This document shows, piece by piece, positions 1 through 7,800 of a stretch of 58,929 nt of DNA. The stretch spans positions 1-58,929 of the forward strand of contig DDLV01000049.1 of the NCBI GenBank assembly GCA_002340325.1, read 5' to 3'. Made by a program: the position numbers and the translations under genes. The DNA comes from Glaciecola sp. UBA2563. Its GTDB lineage: Bacteria > Pseudomonadota > Gammaproteobacteria > Enterobacterales > Alteromonadaceae. How positions within the stretch are numbered: the stretch's first letter is position 1; every line of letters starts with the position of its first letter. Below the pieces are notes generated by a model. That model saw only the letters and a program-made list of their open reading frames with translations. It was not told the origin of the DNA and ran no database searches.

Positions 1-104
1 GTTTTCGAAGCTTTCAAATTACTAATACCTATAATCAACTGTAGATTAACATCTTAGAAAATCAGCAACACTTAAACAGAACATAGCCATATACTTTAAT
101 CGTT

Positions 105-238
105 ATTTGTGAGCATAGTGGTTTTAAAATATAAAAAATAGCAAGATAAAAATTACAAGAATAATAACTACACAACAATCGCAAAGCAGAGCAACACCCA
201 ATAAAGCACTATTTTCTTAACAGGTAATGCTCACAAAT
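105..238. repeat. Widely spaced 12-bp inverted repeat upstream of fadH
   Basis: ATTTGTGAGCAT at 105-116 is repeated as its exact reverse complement ATGCTCACAAAT at 227-238, 30 bp before the fadH start codon. The arms are 110 bp apart, too far for a terminator hairpin. They look like two copies of one protein-binding half site, perhaps bridged by a looping regulator. The GTGA core recalls CRP-type half sites, but no full CRP palindrome is present. The rest of 1-267 shows no gene. Confidence 0.45.
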
Positions 239-267
239 TTACCAACAATAATAAGGACACGTAGGCT

Positions 268-2301
268 ATGACTGAGACATCAAGTTCACCATATCCGCAT
301 ATTTTTAGACCTTTAGATTTAGGTTTCACAACACTAAAAAATAGAATCATTATGGGCTCTATGCATACTGGCTTAGAGGAGTTGCCAGATGGGCACAAAA
401 GAATGGCCGCCTTTTTTGCTGAGCGTGCCATAGGCGGTGTTGGACTCATTGTCACCGGCGGTATTGGACCCAATGATGAAGGTGCAACCCATGCCGTGAC
501 AAAGCGTTTGGATTCAGATCAAGCGGTCACCAACCACAAAGAAGTTACCGATGCCGTGCACGAAGCAGGCGGCAAAATTTGTATGCAGATCCTGCATACT
601 GGGCGTTACGCTTACAACAAAGACTTAGTAGCTCCCTCCGCAATTCAAGCCCCGATTAACAAATTCGTTCCCCATGAACTAGATGAAGAGGGGATCCAAA
701 AACAAATCGAAGATTTTGTTTATACAGCCAAGCAGGCTCAGCGTGCTGGATACGATGGCGTGGAAATTATGGGGTCTGAAGGTTACTTTTTGAATCAGTT
801 CATTGCCAGTCGAACAAATAAAAGGAACGATAGATGGGGTGGCAGCTACGAGAATCGCATTAGGTTGCCTATCGAAGTGGTCAGCAGAGTTCGACAGGCT
901 GTTGGAGACAAATTTATTATCATCTATCGACTATCTATGCTTGATTTGGTCGAGGGCGGAAGTACTTACGACGAGGTTGTGACGCTGGGTCTGGAGATTG
1001 AAAAAGCAGGCGCAAGTATAATCAACACAGGTATTGGCTGGCACGAAGCCAGAATACCGACAATTGCCACCAAGGTGCCAAGGGCGGCATTTACGTGGGT
1101 AACGGCAAAATTCAAAAAAGCACTCAATATTCCGTTGGTGACTTCAAACAGAATAAATACCCCAGAAGTTGCAGATGAGGTATTGGCAAGAGAGGATGCT
1201 GATTTAGTTAGTATGGCGAGACCTTTTCTTGCGGATGCTGATTTTGTTAACAAGGCAGAAGCGGGTAAACCTGAAACGATAAATACTTGCATAGGGTGCA
1301 ATCAAGCGTGTCTAGATCACGTATTCGTTGGCAAGATGACAAGCTGTCTGGTAAACCCCAGAGCATGCCACGAGACTGAATTAAATATTGTCGAAGCCGA
1401 CGTGAAGAAAAAAATTGCCGTGGTTGGTGCAGGCCCTGCGGGTCTAGCAGCTGCGGTAACGGCTGCGCAACGCGGACATGACGTTACATTGTATGAAGCT
1501 GACAAAGAGATTGGTGGTCAGTTCAATATTGCAAAACAAGTCCCCGGCAAAGAAGAATTTTATGAAACCATTCGTTATTTTGACGTGCACCTAAAGCTTC
1601 TCAATGTAAATGTGCAATTAAACACCAGAATATCCGCGGCTGAACTTGATGAACTAGGGTTTGATGAGGTGATTATCGCTACCGGTATAGAACCCAGAGT
1701 GCCGGATATTCCAGGTATTGATCATCCCAAAGTGCTCAGTTATATCGACGTGTTAAAGCATAAAAAGCCGGTAGGAAACAAGGTTGCGTTGATTGGCGCA
1801 GGCGGAATAGGCTTTGATACATCTGAGTTTCTCTCGCACGGTGAAGTATCAACATCAACTAACATTCCGGCGTTTATGAAAGAGTGGGGTGTTGATATGG
1901 CATTAGAATCGCGCGGAGGCGTTGAAGGCATGCAGCCAATTCCGGAGCCTTCACCAAGAGAGATCTTTTTATTGCAGCGAAAGACAACAAAAATCGGCTC
2001 GGGGTTGGGCAAAACAACGGGTTGGGCGCATCGCGCTGGATTGATGATGAAAGGCGTAAAGATGATTGCTGGCGTTGAATACATCAACATCGACGATGAA
2101 GGGTTTACCATTAAAGTCAATGACGAGCTACAAACGCTTGACGTTGATAACATCGTGATATGTGCAGGCCAACTGCCGTTGAGACAGCTTTCAAACGGAC
2201 TTAAAACAAACCACCATCTCATAGGCGGTGCTGATATAGCAGTTGAACTTGATGCTAAACGCGCGATAGATCAAGGGACACGTTTAGCTGCCGAACTATA
2301 A
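268..2301 (+). CDS. fadH: 2,4-dienoyl-CoA reductase (NADPH), FadH
   Basis: The 677-residue product has the FadH architecture. An N-terminal FMN-binding TIM barrel of the old yellow enzyme family covers about residues 8-340. A 4Fe-4S motif follows with C341, C344, C348 and C360 (CIGCNQAC then C). A C-terminal FAD/NADPH module starts with VVGAGPAGLAAA near residue 385 and has a second nucleotide fold at IGAGGIGFDT. FadH reduces 2,4-dienoyl-CoA so that unsaturated fatty acids with even-position double bonds can enter beta-oxidation. Length and motifs track the E. coli enzyme from end to end, including GSMHTGLEE and the C-terminal AIDQGTRLA. An AAGGA ribosome site lies before the ATG. The gene is monocistronic and ends at a good terminator. 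No broken or missing motif was seen. Confidence 0.96.
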   Translation: MTETSSSPYPHIFRPLDLGFTTLKNRIIMGSMHTGLEELPDGHKRMAAFFAERAIGGVGLIVTGGIGPNDEGATHAVTKRLDSDQAVTNHKEVTDAVHEAGGKICMQILHTGRYAYNKDLVAPSAIQAPINKFVPHELDEEGIQKQIEDFVYTAKQAQRAGYDGVEIMGSEGYFLNQFIASRTNKRNDRWGGSYENRIRLPIEVVSRVRQAVGDKFIIIYRLSMLDLVEGGSTYDEVVTLGLEIEKAGASIINTGIGWHEARIPTIATKVPRAAFTWVTAKFKKALNIPLVTSNRINTPEVADEVLAREDADLVSMARPFLADADFVNKAEAGKPETINTCIGCNQACLDHVFVGKMTSCLVNPRACHETELNIVEADVKKKIAVVGAGPAGLAAAVTAAQRGHDVTLYEADKEIGGQFNIAKQVPGKEEFYETIRYFDVHLKLLNVNVQLNTRISAAELDELGFDEVIIATGIEPRVPDIPGIDHPKVLSYIDVLKHKKPVGNKVALIGAGGIGFDTSEFLSHGEVSTSTNIPAFMKEWGVDMALESRGGVEGMQPIPEPSPREIFLLQRKTTKIGSGLGKTTGWAHRAGLMMKGVKMIAGVEYINIDDEGFTIKVNDELQTLDVDNIVICAGQLPLRQLSNGLKTNHHLIGGADIAVELDAKRAIDQGTRLAAEL

Positions 2302-2316
2302 TAGGCACTCAACAGA

Positions 2317-2350
2317 CGGTGATACCAGGGTTGGTTCACCGGGTTTTATT
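2317..2350. terminator. Intrinsic terminator between convergent genes
   Basis: CGGTGA-T-ACCA pairs with TGGT-TCACCG around a 4-nt loop with one bulged T, and is followed by GGTTTTATT. It lies 16 bp after the fadH stop and just before the end of the convergent minus-strand gene, so it may serve both directions; the plus direction has the better T-run. Confidence 0.6.
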
Positions 2351-2357
2351 GTGTTGT

Positions 2358-2555
2358 TTATTCCTGTAGGGCTTTATATTCGTCATCAAGTTGTAGCGAA
2401 TAATAGATAAAATGCCCTACAAAGCCGAATGCTAGTGACAAAGCGATCCACTTCCCGCGCTTTTCAGAGTTAAGTAATTTGGTTGATGTTGCTGCTTTTA
2501 TTGCAAATAACACATGTATAGCCAAAAACAACACTACGATATAAGTCTCAAACAT
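2358..2555 (-). CDS. Small two-helix membrane protein
   Basis: This encodes a 65-residue protein starting MFETYIVV. The ATG at 2555 is chosen because GGAG lies 8 nt upstream of it; an in-frame ATG six codons earlier has no ribosome site. Two hydrophobic segments (about residues 3-20 and 35-53) flank a basic loop containing KLLNSEKRGKW, and the tail is acidic. The layout resembles small inner-membrane proteins related to the phospholipase D N-terminal membrane domain, but no catalytic motif is present and the family is not certain. It converges on fadH and is divergent from the next gene, so it is probably transcribed alone. Function unknown. Confidence 0.7.
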   Translation of the reverse strand: MFETYIVVLFLAIHVLFAIKAATSTKLLNSEKRGKWIALSLAFGFVGHFIYYSLQLDDEYKALQE

Positions 2556-2629
2556 CTTTTTTTCTCCATGCATTTAATAAGCGGTGTGGAGTATACTCAA
2601 ACAGGCATCGACTGTCCTTTATACTGACT

Positions 2630-2641
2630 ATACGTTCGTAT
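2630..2641. promoter_or_regulatory. Short palindrome in a divergent promoter
   Basis: ATACG-TT-CGTAT is a 5+5 bp inverted repeat lying about 60 bp upstream of the plus-strand gene at 2701 and about 75 bp upstream of the minus-strand gene starting at 2555. It could be an operator shared by both; no local regulator is obvious. Confidence 0.25.
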
Positions 2642-2700
2642 GATTATACTTTTGCATTTTGATGAGGATGTCATCATGACTGACGATAAAAGGAGCGTAT

Positions 2701-3033
2701 ATGATTTGTAGAATGTGGCACGGAAAAACTAAACAAGCAGATGCTGACGCTTATGAACAGTTTTTGATTGAAAGAGCAATTCCAGATTATCGTTCGATAG
2801 CTGGTAATATTGATGTCGCAATACTGCGGTGGGACGAAGGTGATGTAACGCATTTCATCACGAGAACACATTGGGACTCTGAAGAGTGCATCAAAGCATT
2901 TGCGGGAGAAGACTCATTAGACGCAAAATACTATCCTGAAGATAAGGATTTTTTGCTCGAATTTGAGCCATTTGTTGTTCATTACGACGTGGTTAGGATG
3001 GAAAGCTCGCCTAGGTTTTATGAACGTACGTAG
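2701..3033 (+). CDS. Antibiotic-biosynthesis-monooxygenase-like (dimeric alpha/beta barrel) protein
   Basis: The 110-residue protein begins MICRMWHGKT, an opening typical of the ABM/NIPSNAP-like ferredoxin-fold group, continues with YEQFLIERAIPDYRSIAGN, and ends with FVVHYDVVRM. Members are small cytosolic dimers that act as cofactor-light oxygenases or have no known activity. AAAGGAG lies at good spacing before the ATG. The gene stands alone and converges with the ABC operon behind a hairpin at 3085. The fold assignment is reasonable; the substrate cannot be told from sequence. Confidence 0.75.
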   Translation: MICRMWHGKTKQADADAYEQFLIERAIPDYRSIAGNIDVAILRWDEGDVTHFITRTHWDSEECIKAFAGEDSLDAKYYPEDKDFLLEFEPFVVHYDVVRMESSPRFYERT

Positions 3034-3084
3034 TATTTTATTCGATGTTTTGTTACTTGGGCTTCATCTAAACAATCATATTCA

Positions 3085-3104
3085 ACCCCTGATAAAACAG
3101 GGGT
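3085..3104. terminator. Perfect hairpin between convergent genes
   Basis: ACCCCTG and CAGGGGT form a perfect 7-bp stem around the 6-nt loop ATAAAA. The T-run is poor (TAATT), but its place between two convergent stop codons (3033 and 3137) supports a terminator role. Confidence 0.5.
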
Positions 3105-3136
3105 AATTAGATTAAAAAGTCGTGTAAGACGTAATT

Positions 3137-4450
3137 TCAGTGTTTTGGATACCATACTGGATCGGTCTTTTTATATTTTAAGAATAACGACGCTAATGCC
3201 ATTATCGCCAAAAGAAAAGCGGCGCTGACAAAAATGATGATTGCGCTGTTAGGGGAGAGCGCATTTGTCGTCACTGGTATAATGATAAAAAAACTCCCAA
3301 TATAAGTTAAGACCTGAAAGCCAGTCTCACCGAACTCATTGTTGTGCAGTACATACAACATTATTAATTGTGCTATCAATGAGCACAATAAAAAGGACGA
3401 AAACAGCAGAGTCCATGTTTCCCAAGACCAGTCTGTTAGCAGGAAACAACTAAAAAAGAATATTGCAAATGCCAATGTTATCTTGCCTTGCTGGCGCATA
3501 ATATAGAGAAAAATCAGTGTTCTGAGTCTATTTTGTTGTTGAAAGATCGGCAGCAGACGTAGTTGTGTTAACAGCGTTTTTCGTTGATTGAGTTGACGGT
3601 ATAAAGGTAGCCAAAACTCTCCTAATGCCACCAAAATTAGGATAAATATTAGCATAAACTTGTTACTTTCTGCATTTATCCATTGATACTTTATTGCTAA
3701 TGAAGTTCCGCCAGCAAGCAATAATGGATACAGCAAAAACAACTGCCAATTCGCATGACGGTTTGTAAACAGGTTATCGATAAGGTGATGAGCAGACAGT
3801 GTCTGTCTGCTGTCTTTATCAACATTAATTCGCTTTTCTCGACCAGGTTTTTCAACATGCTCAGACGAAGACGCTGCTCGGTAATCCTTATACCATACGG
3901 ATGGGTTTTTATCAGCTCGTAGCAGTTTAAGTTTCTCACCATCGGCTGTAGATTCGCTTAAACGTTTTGGAAGCCAGGGGCTAACTAAAACTAAACAAGC
4001 ACCTATCACAGCTAGGTAAATGACAAGCCAGTTATGCTCATTGTCTGTTATAACCATCGTTAAGAGCAAAATGGCCCCAAAGAAGTTAATCAGCGCCGAT
4101 TTTAGTGACCAGAAGCTGATCAACATAATTGATAAGATAACGCCAAGACAAGCCAACACGTATAGCGGATGAGGAATAAAGAATAGCGCAGGCAATACGC
4201 TTATTATTAAGAGATGTCTCACGGCTTCCTTTGTTTTTCTGGCGTAATTAGGTATGAGTGATGCGTGAGGTAATTGTGTAACCGTGATCATTCTGGCGGC
4301 TATACTCCCCCAATAGGAAAAACTTGCAATGCAAATTAGTATTAACGCTGCATCATAATGGTCGCCCATCACCGCTAGCACCGCGAAGAATAGCAAAGCA
4401 ATGGTCCAAAAAAGTGACCAGCCTGAAATTAATTGTTCTGATAATCTCAT
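3137..4450 (-). CDS. ABC transporter membrane protein of a YtrA-regulated operon
   Basis: A 437-residue membrane protein with paired hydrophobic helices in the first 150 residues, a hydrophilic basic stretch around residues 165-220 (SSEHVEKPGREKRINVD), and about six more helices in the C-terminal half. It starts with an ATG overlapping the stop of the upstream ATPase gene by 4 nt, showing tight translational coupling. In GntR/YtrA-type operons such a protein is the transmembrane partner of the ATPase, exporting or responding to envelope-active compounds. No periplasmic substrate domain is visible. The substrate is unknown; calling it a permease rests mainly on context. Confidence 0.8.
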   Translation of the reverse strand: MRLSEQLISGWSLFWTIALLFFAVLAVMGDHYDAALILICIASFSYWGSIAARMITVTQLPHASLIPNYARKTKEAVRHLLIISVLPALFFIPHPLYVLACLGVILSIMLISFWSLKSALINFFGAILLLTMVITDNEHNWLVIYLAVIGACLVLVSPWLPKRLSESTADGEKLKLLRADKNPSVWYKDYRAASSSEHVEKPGREKRINVDKDSRQTLSAHHLIDNLFTNRHANWQLFLLYPLLLAGGTSLAIKYQWINAESNKFMLIFILILVALGEFWLPLYRQLNQRKTLLTQLRLLPIFQQQNRLRTLIFLYIMRQQGKITLAFAIFFFSCFLLTDWSWETWTLLFSSFLLCSLIAQLIMLYVLHNNEFGETGFQVLTYIGSFFIIIPVTTNALSPNSAIIIFVSAAFLLAIMALASLFLKYKKTDPVWYPKH

Positions 4451-5373
4451 CTGGTCAACTCCACAAATATATCTTCCAGAGATAATGCAACATCTTGCAC
4501 ATTGGCACCCTCTGGAAGCACTGCGTCTATGTTGATTGCTGAATGCTTTTCAATAATGCAGGTGATCTCGTTACCCTGACGATATTGTTTTATGCAGTTA
4601 GGTAGATTTAGCAGTTTCTTTGATTCAGTTACTAACTCTTCTTCAGAGTTCGTACACGGCAATTCAACAACTAGCTTCGTTATCGTTTCTTTAAGGTCGT
4701 CAAGCGGCATGAAGCACTGTATTTTACCCTCGTTTAAAATAGCGACCTTGTTGGCTATGCGCTCAAGATCTGAGGTGATATGTGTAGAAAACACGACAGC
4801 CTTGTTGTTATCTGATGCCAATTCGATGATCTCTGTCATGAGTTCTCGACGGGCTGATGGATCGAGAGATGCAGCAGGTTCATCGAGGATTAATAAATCG
4901 GGCGAGTAACAAAGCGCGAGTATCAACATTAATTTTTGTGCTTGTCCGACGGATAAATCACCAACTCTAGCGTCTAGGTTGAGTTGCCAGTGACTACACA
5001 GTTTGCTTTCTCTTTCTTTATTCCAAGTTGGATAGCATTGAGCACGAAAGTCGAGTGTTTGTCTAACTGTCATCCACGGTACTTCGGAACAAGTCTGTGG
5101 TACATAGCCGAGTTTTTCTCTTACTATTGGACTTAAATCACGGTTAGGCTCGTCAAAAAGTGATATTTCAGAATCATTTTGACTTGATTCTTCTGTTGCG
5201 TTGTCTGTCGGATGAAGACCGAGTAAACATGACAGTAAAGTCGACTTTCCGCTTCCGTTTTTACCGAGTAAGCCAATTACGTCACCCGATTGTATTTCCC
5301 AATCGAGATTTTTGAGTAACCTTGTTGACCCAAAAGATTTTGATAGATTTTTAATTTGTACCACTTGAGTCAT
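4447..5373 (-). CDS. ABC transporter ATP-binding protein
   Basis: The 308-residue ATPase has the Walker A motif GKNGSGKST, a slightly altered signature LSVGQAQKL, Walker B LLILDEPAASLD and the switch histidine in FSTHIT. A C-terminal extension of about 80 residues resembles the regulatory tails of exporter ATPases. The gene overlaps its repressor gene upstream (TGA/ATG at 5370-5373) and the membrane protein gene downstream, so all three form one translationally coupled unit. It should energise the 3137-4450 membrane protein at the inner membrane. The SVGQ signature instead of SGGQ is an accepted variant. Confidence 0.92.
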   Translation of the reverse strand: MTQVVQIKNLSKSFGSTRLLKNLDWEIQSGDVIGLLGKNGSGKSTLLSCLLGLHPTDNATEESSQNDSEISLFDEPNRDLSPIVREKLGYVPQTCSEVPWMTVRQTLDFRAQCYPTWNKERESKLCSHWQLNLDARVGDLSVGQAQKLMLILALCYSPDLLILDEPAASLDPSARRELMTEIIELASDNNKAVVFSTHITSDLERIANKVAILNEGKIQCFMPLDDLKETITKLVVELPCTNSEEELVTESKKLLNLPNCIKQYRQGNEITCIIEKHSAINIDAVLPEGANVQDVALSLEDIFVELTR

Positions 5374-5759
5374 TTAGCTCCCTCCTTTGCTAATACATCT
5401 AACATCAGTTGTTTTAACTCGGGGATCGTCATGCCGAGCTGTTGAGACTCTTCAATTAATGAAGAGATTTGCGCAACGATTAACTTTTGCCGGTCGTTAC
5501 TAACGTCATGATTTTCGCGGACGGCAACTTGCATTCCTTTTCCTCTTACTCGGACTAAGTAGCCTCGTTCTTCCAGTAAAGAATAGGTTTTTGAAATCGT
5601 CATTGGATTGACCTGTAATTTTGTCGCTATGCTGCGAACGGATGGAACGAACTCTCCTGCTGACAGCTGACCGCTGAGAATGCGTTTTTCCAATTGCTCA
5701 TACATTTGGCGATAAATCGGTACGCCGGAACTTGGTGATATCGTAAAGTTCATTATCAT
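5370..5759 (-). CDS. GntR-family regulator, YtrA subfamily
   Basis: This encodes about 129 residues: an N-terminal winged helix (PIYRQMYEQLEKRILSGQL, then PSVRSIATKLQVNPMTISKTY) and a short helical tail, the YtrA arrangement without an effector domain. The start at 5759 is preferred. An in-frame ATG at 5789 would place the coding region across the operator at 5768-5789, and its extra residues do not match the family. As in other YtrA systems it should repress its own ABC operon until an envelope stressor is sensed. It has a paralogue at 41300-41680 with a matching operator. Confidence 0.88.
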   Translation of the reverse strand: MIMNFTISPSSGVPIYRQMYEQLEKRILSGQLSAGEFVPSVRSIATKLQVNPMTISKTYSLLEERGYLVRVRGKGMQVAVRENHDVSNDRQKLIVAQISSLIEESQQLGMTIPELKQLMLDVLAKEGAK

Positions 5760-5767
5760 CTCGCTAT

Positions 5768-5789
5768 GTGTATTAATACAATAATACAC
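5768..5789. promoter_or_regulatory. Putative operator of the YtrA-like repressor
   Basis: GTGTATT (5768-5774) and AATACAC (5783-5789) form a perfect 7-bp inverted repeat with an 8-bp spacer, directly upstream of the repressor start. TGTATTAATACAAT within it recurs exactly at 41704-41717 before the second YtrA-like gene. Autoregulation is the expected role. Confidence 0.7.
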
Positions 5790-6016
5790 TAATATAGTTG
5801 AGTCAACTTTGATTTTTTATGATGGGTAACGTTAAAAAGGCGAATACAAAAAGGTGAGCGCCAATCTTCATTCTTTATAGCACCGTTACTAACGCATAGC
5901 AGTTTGCAAGAAGTGCTCTGTTGTTTGCGCTGGAAAGTACTCTTCAGCTCCTCTTTATGGGGAGGAGATTGTTTAATGCACATATTGGGCAGCTTTGTAT
6001 TTCGAGCGTAACATAG

Positions 6017-6301
6017 GGAGAACTAATTCGAAGTGCAGAAAAATCTGAACAGGCAACACGAAATCTTAGCGATTTAGAGGGCTTTGGCGCTCGATTAGAA
6101 ATTTTGGATTTCACTATGGAGTCTGCAACACATTTTGGCCAAGTGAGATCCGAACTTGAGTTATCAGGTCAAACAATTGGGGCATATGACGCAATGATAG
6201 CAGGGCATGCGCGAAGTTTGGGGTTAATACTTGTAACAAATAATATTAGAGAGTTTGAAAGAGTCGACGGGCTACGATTTGAAAATTGGTTAATAAGGTG
6301 A
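6017..6301 (+). pseudogene. VapC-like PIN-domain toxin, N-terminally truncated
   Basis: The frame is open from just after a TAG at 6014-6016 to the TGA at 6299-6301. It reads ELIRSAEKSE, then GARLEILDFT, AYDAMIAGHARS and LVTNNIREFERV. This matches the middle and end of VapC/FitB ribonuclease toxins almost residue for residue. The first 35-40 residues, with the initial catalytic Asp and the start codon, are missing; the late acidic residue in AYDAM is kept. No VapB antitoxin gene is next to it. This is a toxin remnant, not an active gene, unless a frameshift hides the N-terminus upstream. Confidence 0.75.
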
Positions 6302-6383
6302 ATTAGTCTCAAATCGTGAGCCATACGACGTCAAGCCCAATGGCCATCTTATTGTTTAGCTATACCCCCAGTGTTTGAGGTGC

Positions 6384-6818
6384 TCAAGCGAATGTATTTA
6401 CTTCTGCAAACATTTCGCTGATTTTCTTAAAAAGAGACGCTTCTTCCTCTTCATCATCCGTATTGTCTAGTTCCTTTAAGAGTTCTAAAAACGATGTTTC
6501 GCCGCCATTTGCATTAGTCGATTTAAGCGCTTCTAGACCGCCCATTGACGCGATTTTTTCTTTCATTTTTTCCATCATATCGACCATCTCTTGCTCCGTG
6601 ATTTCACCGTTTTTATCAGCGTCAAACTTCTCAAATAATGCGATCATCCTATCGTTATCGAGTAATTTACCTTGTTCTGATGCACTTATTTCCTCTATCG
6701 TAACTCCACCAGAATTATCGGTATCTGCTGCTTTTAGATTATTGGAAAGTGATTCCTTGTTCATCATTAGATTTGCGTTTGGCATTACATTACTACTATT
6801 GGATATTGTATTCATCAT
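6384..6818 (-). CDS. EF-hand calcium-binding protein
   Basis: About 144 residues from the ATG at 6818 (or the next ATG at 6815). GAGGAA sits just upstream of these codons, while the longer frame to 6938 has no comparable site and a poor N-terminus. Two EF-hand loops are clear: DTDNSGGVTIEE and DADKNGEITEQE, each with Asp at loop positions 1 and 3 and Glu at position 12. They are joined by an acidic linker. There is no signal peptide, so the protein appears cytosolic. Such proteins buffer or sense calcium. It lies downstream of the response regulator gene but is separated by about 290 bp, so a shared transcript is uncertain. Confidence 0.8.
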   Translation of the reverse strand: MMNTISNSSNVMPNANLMMNKESLSNNLKAADTDNSGGVTIEEISASEQGKLLDNDRMIALFEKFDADKNGEITEQEMVDMMEKMKEKIASMGGLEALKSTNANGGETSFLELLKELDNTDDEEEEASLFKKISEMFAEVNTFA

Positions 6819-7104
6819 GGTTCCTCGGTCTATCATGCTATTCGTCAAAGAGGCAAGTTGAGCATGGCTATATTGCCTGCAGAAAAAAGCGTATTTGCAC
6901 AACTTACTTATGTAAGCATTTTGCAAAAATTTGACCATCGCGAAGACATTTACACTTCATGACAATCGTCGTGAATTGATTGGTAAAAAGCTGTTAATTT
7001 GGGCGATAGTCAAGAATATGCGAGTGAAATTATGCCGGATAGATGGAATGATTCGTCTCAATTGCGAATCTATATCTTTGCATTCCTTTACATATGCGAT
7101 GAAG

Positions 7105-7800
7105 TTACAACGCTATCATTTGATATCCGCATCCTCTTACGGTGACGATGCATTCTACGCCAGCATGATCTGAGAATTTTTTCCGGAGATTACTAATATG
7201 CATATCAATTGTTCTATCGTAAGGTTTTAGCTCGCGATTAAAAATATTTTCGCAGATATCTTCTTTGCTGACGGCTGAGCCAATATTGATCCACAACAAT
7301 TGCAGTATTGAAAACTCAGTCCCTGTTAAACGAACCTTTATCCCATCTGATAAAAGAGCATTAGAGTTCATATCAAGCGTAAATTTGCCATTTCGCAGTT
7401 CAGTCTGGGTACCAATATTGTGCCCAAATGAAACTCTGCGAAATACGGCGTTGATCCTCGCTAACAGTTCCATTGAATCAAAGGGTTTTGCAATAAAGTC
7501 ATCTGCGCCAATTTCCAAGCTTAACAATCGTTCATGACGCTCATCCTTCGCAGTAAGCATAATGACGGGTGTGACATGCGTCATGCGAAACTGCTCGAGA
7601 AATTCAAAACCATCCATTGTTGGCAGCATCAGATCTAGCAGTATCAAGTCAAAAAGAAGGCCGCTCTTGGCCATCTTCAAACCGCCTTTCCCGTCGTGAC
7701 GCACCGTCACGTGAAAGCCTTCTTTAGTCAACAATTCCGATATTAGTAAGCACAACTCAACGTCATCTTCGATAACCAAAATGGATTTAGGTTTACGCAT
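7105..7800 (-). CDS. CpxR-like response regulator (OmpR family)
   Basis: The 231-residue protein has a receiver domain with the acidic pocket E11-D12-D13, phospho-acceptor D56 (LILLDLMLP), the switch Thr in MLTAK and K105 (AKPFD). An OmpR/PhoB winged helix follows, ending VRGCGYQMIAL. The stretch around THVTPVIMLTA resembles CpxR more than PhoP or OmpR. The ATG directly abuts the stop of the lipoprotein gene upstream (7801), so the two are probably co-transcribed. No kinase gene lies beside it. The CpxA-like kinase at 18697-20136 at the far end of the locus is the likely partner, and CpxR-type boxes lie between them. Confidence 0.93.
   Translation of the reverse strand: MRKPKSILVIEDDVELCLLISELLTKEGFHVTVRHDGKGGLKMAKSGLLFDLILLDLMLPTMDGFEFLEQFRMTHVTPVIMLTAKDERHERLLSLEIGADDFIAKPFDSMELLARINAVFRRVSFGHNIGTQTELRNGKFTLDMNSNALLSDGIKVRLTGTEFSILQLLWINIGSAVSKEDICENIFNRELKPYDRTIDMHISNLRKKFSDHAGVECIVTVRGCGYQMIAL

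Noticed and set aside
5790..5983. Minus-strand open frame of 64 codons upstream of the YtrA-like gene
   Set aside because: No ribosome site, Cys- and Ser-rich composition without motifs, and it overlaps the repressor promoter.
6966..7104. Minus-strand frame after the response regulator with a faint kinase-like look (RIFLTIAQINSFL)
   Set aside because: Only about 46 codons, no start codon and no H-box; I could not support a kinase remnant.
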